From NCBI RefSeq assembly GCF_946478835.1, contig NZ_CAMLDV010000103.1, positions 1 through 12,607 of the forward strand: 12,607 nucleotides of DNA. Direction: 5' to 3'. Within the stretch, counting starts at the first letter, position 1. Every line of letters starts with the position of its first letter. Below are positions 1 to 6,158 of the stretch, piece by piece. The translations under genes and the position numbers were made by a program. Under the pieces are notes generated by a model, which did no database searches, had not been told where the DNA came from, and saw nothing but the letters and a program-made list of their open reading frames with translations. The stretch is from an uncultured Bdellovibrio sp. GTDB lineage: Bacteria > Bdellovibrionota > Bdellovibrionia > Bdellovibrionales > Bdellovibrionaceae.

Positions 1-150
1 GCTGGAGAGGTTATAAAAGCCTGGCTCGGTATCCCAGAAGTTATATTGCAAGCGCGTGGCGTAAGACAGGTTATCTGCCTGGTTAGAGCCGCCCTGGCGG
101 CCATTGGTGGCAGAAAGGTAATATTTAAACGCGCCGCTGTTATCCGCACC
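1..150 (-). CDS. Fragment of an OprP/OprO-like outer-membrane porin (partial at both ends)
   Basis: Read on the minus strand in the frame whose codons start at base 150, the sequence has no stop and gives a porin-like beta-barrel sequence. It contains FKYYLSATNGRQGG, then YATRLQYNFWDTEPGFYN. The alternating aromatic strands and the 'RLQYNFWD-EPG-Y' pattern resemble phosphate-selective or short-chain-amide porins. The plus-strand reading of the same bases (MQARGVRQVICLV...) is compositionally odd and looks like its antisense shadow. Codons on the minus strand favour C and G at the third position, unlike the genes that follow. The homology stops near base 150, where the plus strand becomes a recognisable Gcr-family protein. 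Either a porin gene was truncated here or two unrelated sequences are joined. The family is assigned from memory of motifs, so this is moderate confidence only. Confidence 0.5.
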
Positions 151-1164
151 AAAGAGCAATACCGTCACATGGTGCAAGCAGCCGGTGGTGGTGGTGCAGT
201 GACCGCGATCACGGTGTACGTCAAAATCGGTATCATCGCTTTAGGACTTTCAGGATTTATGGAAGGCTTCTTAGCCTCGGTGAACTATGCGCTTAGTTTC
301 GTGGCAATCCATTTGTTAGGATTCACTCTTGGAACCAAGCAGCCTGCGATGACGGCGCCTGCCTTAGCAGAAAAAATGCAAGATGTCGGAACCGAAGAGG
401 GAATGGAGAATCTTGTGACAGAGATCGTGCATTTGGTGCGCTCGCAAGTGGCTTCAGTTTTAGGCAACGTGATGTTTGTCGTTCCTTGCGTGATGTTGAT
501 TGATACCGGATTTTTTCTGTTGTTCGGTCATCATTTGATGTCCCCACAGAAAGCGCAATATGCTTTTAACTCCGTTGATATTCTGGGACCTGCGGCATTG
601 TATGCGGCTTTCACGGGAATCCTCTTGTGGCTTTCAAGTATCTTCGCCGGTTGGGGGGACAATTGGTTTGCCTTACATTCTCTTCGTAAAACATTGGCAC
701 GCAGCCCTACATTGCGCGCGATCTTTGGTCGCCATGGCGCGCGCAACATCGCCGTGTTTTTAGAAAAAAACATGTCGGGCCTTTTAGGAAATATTTCTTT
801 AGGTGTGATGTTGGGAATGGTCCCTGAGATCATGAAATTCATCGGTCTTCCTTTGGATGTCCGCCACGTGACCTTGTCATCAGGAACTTTAGGGGGAGCG
901 TTGCCTTTATTGGGTGTTGAGTTTTTAAAAACACCTGCCTTCTGGCGCGCCGTCGCGGGTATTTTCTTTATTGGAGCGTTGAACGTCGGTGTAAGTTTTG
1001 GAATGGCCTTGTGGGTGGCAATCAAAGCTCGCGGCATCAACCCTCCACAGCGTCGTGCCATTCGTAAAGCGGTGGCAAAAAGATTTTTCTCAAGCCCTTT
1101 GAGTTTCTTTTTGCCTGTCGGCGCGACTGTCAGCAAATCCTCTGAAGGCGGACACGGTCACTGA
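151..1164 (+). CDS. Gcr-family 'site-specific recombinase' membrane protein, C-terminal part
   Basis: The frame is open from base 46 to the TGA at 1162-1164, but only the part from about base 151 looks like the family. Conserved blocks are RHMVQAAGGGGAVTAIT, SFVAIHLLGFTLGTKQPAM, LGNVMFVVPCVMLI, LYAAFTGILLWLSSIFAGW and SGLLGNISLGVMLG followed by PLDVRHVTLSSG. These match the C-terminal half of the Gcr family (PF10136, COG4389). Despite the 'recombinase' name, the sequence is plainly a polytopic membrane protein with five or more hydrophobic segments and no visible integrase or resolvase catalytic signature. Family members are roughly twice this length, so the N-terminal half is missing at the window edge or junction. 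It overlaps the next gene by one base, which implies co-translation. Its molecular role is unknown, so the family name should not be read as function. Confidence 0.8.
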   Translation, partial: KEQYRHMVQAAGGGGAVTAITVYVKIGIIALGLSGFMEGFLASVNYALSFVAIHLLGFTLGTKQPAMTAPALAEKMQDVGTEEGMENLVTEIVHLVRSQVASVLGNVMFVVPCVMLIDTGFFLLFGHHLMSPQKAQYAFNSVDILGPAALYAAFTGILLWLSSIFAGWGDNWFALHSLRKTLARSPTLRAIFGRHGARNIAVFLEKNMSGLLGNISLGVMLGMVPEIMKFIGLPLDVRHVTLSSGTLGGALPLLGVEFLKTPAFWRAVAGIFFIGALNVGVSFGMALWVAIKARGINPPQRRAIRKAVAKRFFSSPLSFFLPVGATVSKSSEGGHGH

Positions 1165-1886
1165 TGATTTCGATTACTGTGGTGATTCCCGCCTACAATG
1201 AAGAGCACCGTTTGCCGGAGACACTGAAGGCGTTAAAATCTTTCGTTGCGCAACCAGCGCCCTGGGTGATTCAAGAGGTGATCGTCGTTAATGACGGCTC
1301 CACAGATAAAACGGCGTCCTATGTAGAAGAGGAAAAAAAGAATTGGCCTCTTTTGAAATTGCATTCGCTTGCAGTCAATCGAGGTAAAGGAGCTGCGGTT
1401 CATGCGGGACTTCGGCTTGCTTCCGCCGAATGGATTTTGATTGCCGATGCGGACATGGCAACACCTTGGGATGAGTTAAAAAAGTTAGCGGTGCCGAGTT
1501 CGCAAGCAGCCTTGGTGATGGGCTCCCGCGCTCTTCCGCAAAGTGATATCGTCATTCGCCAGCATTGGATTCGTCAGACCATGGGAAAGACCTTTAATAA
1601 AATTTTAAAGTTTTTTATCGGGTTTCCCTTTAAAGATACGCAGTGTGGTTTCAAACTTCTTCGCAATGATTCTTTCTTTCGCTCCGAAGTTCTGCCGCGT
1701 CTGCAAGTGCAGCGTTTCTCTTGGGATGTGGAATTGATTTTATTCTTAATGAAATTTCAAAAAGCCGTAATCGAAGTGCCGATTCGCTGGGAGCATAAGG
1801 AAGAGTCGCATGTGCACATTGTGCGCGACAGTTTTGAGATGCTTTTCACCGTGCTCAAATTGAAGAGAAGAGTTCGCTCAGAGTAA
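1164..1886 (+). CDS. Family-2 glycosyltransferase, dolichyl-/polyprenyl-phosphate glucosyltransferase-like
   Basis: This 240-residue GT-A fold glycosyltransferase starts with MISITVVIPAYNEEHRLPET. It has the nucleotide-binding VVNDGSTDKT (D44-G-S), NRGKGAAVHAG at 72-82, the metal-binding DAD (95-97) in IADADMATP, GSRAL (120-124), the acceptor-side DTQCGFKLLR (158-167) and RFSWDVELIL (184-193). This motif order is that of ALG5-like enzymes, which transfer glucose or another sugar from a nucleotide sugar to a polyprenyl phosphate on the inner face of the membrane. Unlike many bacterial relatives it has no C-terminal transmembrane hairpin, so it is probably peripheral. The ATG overlaps the stop of the upstream gene (TGATG), with a weak GAAGGCGG upstream, which suggests translational coupling. 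Its donor and acceptor cannot be read from sequence. Confidence 0.88.
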   Translation: MISITVVIPAYNEEHRLPETLKALKSFVAQPAPWVIQEVIVVNDGSTDKTASYVEEEKKNWPLLKLHSLAVNRGKGAAVHAGLRLASAEWILIADADMATPWDELKKLAVPSSQAALVMGSRALPQSDIVIRQHWIRQTMGKTFNKILKFFIGFPFKDTQCGFKLLRNDSFFRSEVLPRLQVQRFSWDVELILFLMKFQKAVIEVPIRWEHKEESHVHIVRDSFEMLFTVLKLKRRVRSE

Positions 1887-2222
1887 AAAGGTCCCTGTCT
1901 TAGAGGCTTTGAAACTGCGTGGGAACAAGAAAATGAAGACGCACAGTATCAATAACTTTGATTTAATATTAAGCAGTTTGGCCTCAAATAAATGATACCT
2001 TCTATAAGAGTTATTAATAGTTGGACGCGTTCTGGTCCTAATTTTGAACTGGGGTGCCACTTTGGAACTACGCCATTCATGACAGAAAATTTCATTTTTC
2101 TGTGTCGAAAAAAAAAGTGTAGGTGGTTCCAAAAAGAGTCTTGATAAATCTTACAACCTGAAATGAAGTGCTCCTCCATAAGGACTTCAATAGTTGGAGT
2201 CCATGGAATCGGGGGGATTTAA
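1887..2222 (+). promoter_or_regulatory. Intergenic leader region of the subtilisin gene
   Basis: These 336 bases carry no convincing gene. A weak promoter candidate is TTGGCC at 1978-1983 with TATAAG at 2003-2008, at a long 19-base spacing. Structured elements follow: a GGAC/GTCC hairpin around 2019-2042, an A/T hairpin with arms ACAGAAAA (2082-2089) and TTTTCTGT (2096-2103), and a strong hairpin at 2176-2206 just before the start. If the 2003-2008 box is used, the mRNA would have a 5' leader of about 200 bases, long for a single secreted protease. No terminator for the glycosyltransferase is evident. The promoter call is weak; the hairpins are visible directly. Confidence 0.35.
2176..2206 (+). 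promoter_or_regulatory. Leader hairpin and Shine-Dalgarno of the subtilisin gene
   Basis: GGACTTCAA (2182-2190) pairs with TTGGAGTCC (2194-2202) across a 3-base loop, with one G-U pair. CCAT (2176-2179) and ATGG (2203-2206) extend the stem across a 2-base AA bulge, giving 13 pairs in all. The stem ends five bases before a GGGGGG tract (2211-2216) that sits at normal Shine-Dalgarno spacing from the ATG at 2223, leaving the ribosome site single-stranded. A 5' stem-loop next to an open ribosome site is typical of mRNA-stabilising leaders, though a regulatory role is equally possible. The structure is seen; the role is inferred. Confidence 0.6.
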
Positions 2223-3848
2223 ATGAAACGCAACGTGTTTGCACTTATCCTATCAGTGTTGTTTGCGACAGCAGCTCATGCAGAGCGCGTGATCGTAATC
2301 ATGAAAGATAAAGAATCTTTCAAATCAGCACACATGGCGTATAAGATGAAGGGGTCTTATGCACTTAAGGGATTCAAATTGGGCGGCCAACCAGCTGCTG
2401 TAGAAGGCCAAGTTGAAGACAGCCTTGAAAATTTGAATACACTAATCATCAACACTAAGGACGATGCTGAAGTTACAAAACTTAAAGCAAATCCTGCTGT
2501 AGCTTACGTTGAAAAAGAAATCTTCCACGAAGCTCCACGTCCAGTAAAAGGTTTCTTGGCTGCTGCTAAGAAAACTTCTCAACAAAAAGTAGGTCAAAAA
2601 ACTCCTTGGGGTATTTACGCTGTAAAAGCTCCTCAAGCATGGGCTGCTGCTAAAAAAGGTGAAGGCGCTCGCGTTCTAGTACTTGATACTGGTATCGACC
2701 AAGCTCACCCTTCATTGGCTGCGAACTTTGAAAAAGGTCAAGACTTCACAGGTGACTCTGATGGTTCTGATTACACAGACCATGTTGGTCACGGTACACA
2801 CGTAGCGGGTACAATCGCTGGTGTTCTTGATAAAACTGGTTTTACTGGTGTAGCTCCAAAAGCAAAAATCTTGGCAGGTCGCGTATGTGCTGAGAACGGT
2901 TGCTCTAACATCGCTATCGCTCAAGGTATCAACTGGGGTATCCAAGAAAAAGTAGACGTAATCTCTATGTCTTTGGGTGGCGCATGGTCGACTCCTGCTG
3001 AGCGCGATGCTGTTAACAAAGCTGATAAAGCAGGTGTTACAGTTGTAGCGGCTTCTGGTAACAACGGAACTAACAAAGTTTCTTACCCAGCAGCTCTTCC
3101 AACAGTGATCGCTGTCGGTGCTATCGACAACACACTTAAAAAAGCAGACTTCTCTCAATGGGGTCCAGAGCTTGCAGTTGTAGCTCCAGGTGTTGCAGTC
3201 GTTTCTTCTGTACCACAAGGAACTGGCCGCGAGGCTTCTGTTGAAATCTCTATCGGCACTAAAGCTGGTAAAGTAAACGCTTCTACTTTCCAAGGCGCGA
3301 AAGAACTTTTGACTCCTGAGACAAACGTTCTTGTTCCTGCAGGTCTTGGTAAAGCTGAAGACTTCGCGAAAATCGACGTTAAAGGCAAATACGCTTTGAT
3401 CGCTCGTGGCGAAATCAAATTCTCTGAAAAAGTTGATAACGCTATTAAAGCAGGTGCTTTGGGTGCAGTTATCTACAACAACGCTCCAGGTTTGATCCAA
3501 GGTGCATTGACTGAAGACGGTTCTGTTCTTCCAATCGCAGTATTCATGATCGAACAAACTGTGGGTCAAGACATCGTAAAACAAATCGCTGCAGGTCAGA
3601 CTGTTAAGGCGACTTTGCAAACGATGGCTACTGACTACGCAGCGTTTGACGGTACTTCAATGGCAACTCCTCACGTATCTGGTGTGGTTGCATTGATGAA
3701 AGCGGCGAACAAGTCTTTGACTGGCGCTCAAGTAAAAGCAATCTTGAAGCAAACAGCTCAACCTTTGGGACCTAACACTGCTAACGAATACGGTTCAGGT
3801 CTTGTGAATGCTGAAGCAGCGGTTAACGCAGCTCTTCAAACTCACTAA
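2223..3848 (+). CDS. Secreted subtilisin-like serine protease (S8) with I9 propeptide and PA insert
   Basis: The 541-residue precursor has a signal peptide (residues 1-20, ending ATAAHA before ERVIVIM), an inhibitor I9-type propeptide at about 21-100, and an S8 catalytic domain at about 128-535. The triad is visible: D155 in VLVLDTGID, H190 in HVGHGTHVAGT and S479 in FDGTSMATPHVSG. N280 in AASGNNG is the oxyanion-hole residue. A protease-associated (PA) domain of about 135 residues (335-470; core KYALIARGEIKFSEKVDNAI and GALGAVIYNNAPG) is inserted between the oxyanion and Ser blocks, as in Vpr- or lactocepin-type subtilases. C221 and C227 could form a disulphide. It should be exported by Sec, mature by autocleavage and degrade extracellular or periplasmic protein. 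Codons are strikingly uniform (GCT, GGT, GTA/GTT, CTT, TCT, AAC, ATC), unlike neighbouring genes, which suggests high expression. It is monocistronic, with its own leader and terminator. Confidence 0.96.
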   Translation: MKRNVFALILSVLFATAAHAERVIVIMKDKESFKSAHMAYKMKGSYALKGFKLGGQPAAVEGQVEDSLENLNTLIINTKDDAEVTKLKANPAVAYVEKEIFHEAPRPVKGFLAAAKKTSQQKVGQKTPWGIYAVKAPQAWAAAKKGEGARVLVLDTGIDQAHPSLAANFEKGQDFTGDSDGSDYTDHVGHGTHVAGTIAGVLDKTGFTGVAPKAKILAGRVCAENGCSNIAIAQGINWGIQEKVDVISMSLGGAWSTPAERDAVNKADKAGVTVVAASGNNGTNKVSYPAALPTVIAVGAIDNTLKKADFSQWGPELAVVAPGVAVVSSVPQGTGREASVEISIGTKAGKVNASTFQGAKELLTPETNVLVPAGLGKAEDFAKIDVKGKYALIARGEIKFSEKVDNAIKAGALGAVIYNNAPGLIQGALTEDGSVLPIAVFMIEQTVGQDIVKQIAAGQTVKATLQTMATDYAAFDGTSMATPHVSGVVALMKAANKSLTGAQVKAILKQTAQPLGPNTANEYGSGLVNAEAAVNAALQTH

Positions 3849-3872
3849 TTAATTCTGACAAAGAATTGATGT

Positions 3873-3906
3873 GGAAAGGCTCCCTCTGGGAGCCTTTTCT
3901 ATTTGT
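3873..3906 (+). terminator. Rho-independent terminator of the subtilisin gene
   Basis: AAAGGCTCCC (3875-3884) pairs perfectly with GGGAGCCTTT (3888-3897) around a TCT loop, with two more outer pairs if G-U is allowed. TTTTCTATTT follows. It begins 24 bases after the protease stop codon and isolates that gene from the antiporter gene downstream. Confidence 0.93.
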
Positions 3907-3931
3907 GGGATGAGTAAAGTCTTGTCATACT
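3903..3931 (+). promoter_or_regulatory. Possible promoter of the antiporter gene
   Basis: TTGTGG (3903-3908) and CATACT (3926-3931) are 17 bases apart. Both are poor matches to the sigma-70 consensus, but they lie in the only space available between the terminator and the gene. Transcription from here would start about 7 bases after the -10 box, on or next to the ATG at 3939, so the message could be leaderless. Low confidence. Confidence 0.25.
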
Positions 3932-3938
3932 TTTAGGT

Positions 3939-6158
3939 ATGCACAATCTACCCTCGATGATTTCTGATCTGGCCCTCATTCTTGGAACTGCCGGTCTTGT
4001 GACTCTTCTCTTTAAAAAATTAAATCAGCCTATCGTATTGGGATACTTGGTCGCAGGCTTCCTGGTAGGACCTAAGACATCTATTTTTCCAACGGTGGTG
4101 AGCGGGGAAAGCATCAACCTGTGGGCCGAAATCGGCGTGATCTTTCTTCTTTTTGCCTTAGGGCTCGAGTTTAGTTTTAAGCGTCTTTTTCGCGTTGGTG
4201 GCACGGCGAGCTTTACGGCGATCTTAGAAATCTCTTTGATGATTGTCTTTGGTTATGTCACTGGACGCCTTCTTGGGTGGAGCACCATGGATAGTTTATT
4301 CCTTGGTGGAATTTTATCGATTTCATCGACGTCTATTATCATTCGCACGATTGAGGAACTGGGATTTAAAAACTTAAAATTTGTCAGCATGGTCTTCGGA
4401 GTTCTGGTTATCGAAGATCTTGTTGCAGTTCTTTTGATGGTGTTGCTCACTACAGTGGCTTTGACTCGCGACTTTGCGGGAAGTGAAATGCTCAGTGCCA
4501 TTGTGAAGCTGTCCTTCTTCCTGGCTATTTGGTTTGTTGCGGGCATTTTTATGCTGCCATCTTTTTTAAAACGGGCGCAGAAGCTTTTGACCGAAGAAAC
4601 TGTTTTAGTTGTAGCCGTAGGGCTGTGCCTTTTGATGGTGGTATTTGCAACAACCGTGGGATTTTCCTCGGCTCTGGGCGCGTTTATCATGGGTTCGATT
4701 CTTGCTGAAACAATTGAAGGCGAACGCATTCATCATCTGGTTGCTCCGATTAAAAATCTTTTTTCTGCCGTGTTTTTTATCTCGGTGGGAATGTTGATCG
4801 ATCCACATGTGATCGCACTTTATTGGCGTGAGGTTTTGCTTCTTTCCGCAGTCGTTATTGTTGGAAAAACCTTTAGCGTGACCTTGGGGTCCGTATTGGC
4901 GGGACAAACCTTAAAGTCTTCCGTGCAGTCGGGAATGGCTCTGGCACAGATTGGTGAGTTCTCATTCATCATTGCAACATTAGGTTTGAACCTTAAGGTT
5001 ATCAGCGAAAAAATGTATCCCATGGCAGTCGCGGTTTCTGTTGTCACAGCCTTTACGACTCCTTATATGTTGCGAGCTTCAGAAAAAGTTTACGGACTTA
5101 TAGAAAAAGTTTTACCGGCTAAAGTGGTTTCTGCTTTGGATAGTTACAGTGTGATTTCTTTTTCGATGTCAGGAAATAAAGAATGGAAAGAGCAGGTTCG
5201 TGCTTATATTCTTAAAGTTCTTTTAAACTCTGTTGTTGTCGTTGCGATTTTTCTTTTAATGGCTCGCGTGTTTTTGCCGTTTCTTCTTGAAAGGCAAGTG
5301 GAAGAGGGGCCGGCGAAATTTATTTCCTTAAGCGCCACCTTGTTTTTAAGTGCACCCTTTTTGTGGGCCTTGGCTTTCGGAAGAACAAAACAGTTTGAAA
5401 TTCTCTTGATGGAGCAGGGAAAAGGAAGCCATAACTACGTATTCCTCGTTTCGCGAATCATGTTGGCGGTAGGCCTTTTAGGAGCGATGGTCGCACAATT
5501 CGTCCCGTTGGGTTGGGCTATCGGAATTACTTTGTGGATGGTCGTTGTTGTGGGTTATGTACTTTCACAAAAACTGCGCAACGTCTATCAATGGTTTGAA
5601 AACAGATTTCTTTCAAATCTTCATGACGATGTTCAGAAAAAACACGCCAGAAAAAGCAGTCGGGCACTGGCTCCTTGGGATGCGCATATTACGGAATTCA
5701 TTATTCCTTCTGAAGCCCCTTTTGTGGGTGTTCCTTTGCATAGGCTTTCCATTCGAGAAAAATACGGTGTGACCATTGCCTTAATCGAACGTGGGCGCCG
5801 TCGTATTACGGCTCCCGGACGAAACGAAGCCCTGATGCCGCATGATCAGGTGCATGTGATTGGGACGGATGAACAACTCATTCGTTTTAAATTATTTATT
5901 GAGGCTGAAGATAACGCTGTGATTTTGTCGGAGCAAGATTCCGAGTACAGTCTTGAGCAATATCTTTTAGGTGAAAGGTCGCCGTACCTAAATAAAAGCA
6001 TTCGTGAGTGCGGATTGCGCGAAGCCACGCATGGTTTGGTTGTAGGGATTGAGCGCGAAGGAAAGCGCATTCTCAATCCAGACTCCAGCGAGACTTTGCA
6101 AAAGGGCGACGTCCTTTGGATCGTTGGCGACCGTGAGAAAATTCTTTTACTAGAATAA
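3939..6158 (+). CDS. CPA2-family (KefB-like) cation/proton antiporter with twin RCK_C domains
   Basis: This 739-residue protein has an N-terminal Na+/H+ exchanger domain (PF00999-like, about 8-385) with many transmembrane segments. It shows QPIVLGYLVAGFLVGP (30-45), the discontinuous-helix motif SISSTSI (127-133), the paired acidic ED (159-160) in FGVLVIEDLVAVLL expected for proton-coupled transport, and GMALAQIGEFSFI (332-344). A second membrane region (about 425-545, four or so segments) leads to two cytoplasmic TrkA_C/RCK_C domains (about 585-655 and 672-737). There is no Rossmann RCK_N/KTN domain, unlike classical KefB/KefC, so gating by NAD(H) or glutathione adducts is not supported; nucleotide binding by RCK_C is a possibility. 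Potassium or sodium export in exchange for protons is the family expectation, but the ion is unknown. ATG 3939 is kept because MHNLPSMISDLALILG resembles family N-termini. The next ATG is at 3957, and neither has a well-spaced Shine-Dalgarno. Confidence 0.93.
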   Translation: MHNLPSMISDLALILGTAGLVTLLFKKLNQPIVLGYLVAGFLVGPKTSIFPTVVSGESINLWAEIGVIFLLFALGLEFSFKRLFRVGGTASFTAILEISLMIVFGYVTGRLLGWSTMDSLFLGGILSISSTSIIIRTIEELGFKNLKFVSMVFGVLVIEDLVAVLLMVLLTTVALTRDFAGSEMLSAIVKLSFFLAIWFVAGIFMLPSFLKRAQKLLTEETVLVVAVGLCLLMVVFATTVGFSSALGAFIMGSILAETIEGERIHHLVAPIKNLFSAVFFISVGMLIDPHVIALYWREVLLLSAVVIVGKTFSVTLGSVLAGQTLKSSVQSGMALAQIGEFSFIIATLGLNLKVISEKMYPMAVAVSVVTAFTTPYMLRASEKVYGLIEKVLPAKVVSALDSYSVISFSMSGNKEWKEQVRAYILKVLLNSVVVVAIFLLMARVFLPFLLERQVEEGPAKFISLSATLFLSAPFLWALAFGRTKQFEILLMEQGKGSHNYVFLVSRIMLAVGLLGAMVAQFVPLGWAIGITLWMVVVVGYVLSQKLRNVYQWFENRFLSNLHDDVQKKHARKSSRALAPWDAHITEFIIPSEAPFVGVPLHRLSIREKYGVTIALIERGRRRITAPGRNEALMPHDQVHVIGTDEQLIRFKLFIEAEDNAVILSEQDSEYSLEQYLLGERSPYLNKSIRECGLREATHGLVVGIEREGKRILNPDSSETLQKGDVLWIVGDREKILLLE

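Noticed and set aside
46..150. N-terminal part of the plus-strand reading (MQARGVRQVICLV...) as the real start of the Gcr gene
   Set aside because: It does not resemble the family, has no ribosome site, and the opposite strand reads as a porin in register with it.
531..1136. 201-residue minus-strand frame opposite the Gcr gene
   Set aside because: Shadow of a strongly supported family protein; no motif or ribosome site.
151..1164. Calling the Gcr-family protein a DNA recombinase
   Set aside because: It is a multi-pass membrane protein with no visible tyrosine or serine recombinase residues; the name is historical.
1911..1953. ACTGCGT...ACGCACAGT as a terminator of the glycosyltransferase gene
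   Set aside because: The stem needs a 2-base bulge, has an 18-base loop and no T-tract follows.
2712..3620. Long minus-strand open frame inside the protease gene
   Set aside because: It is a shadow caused by the uniform codon use of the protease; its composition (very rich in Cys, Ser, Phe) is not protein-like and there is no start signal.
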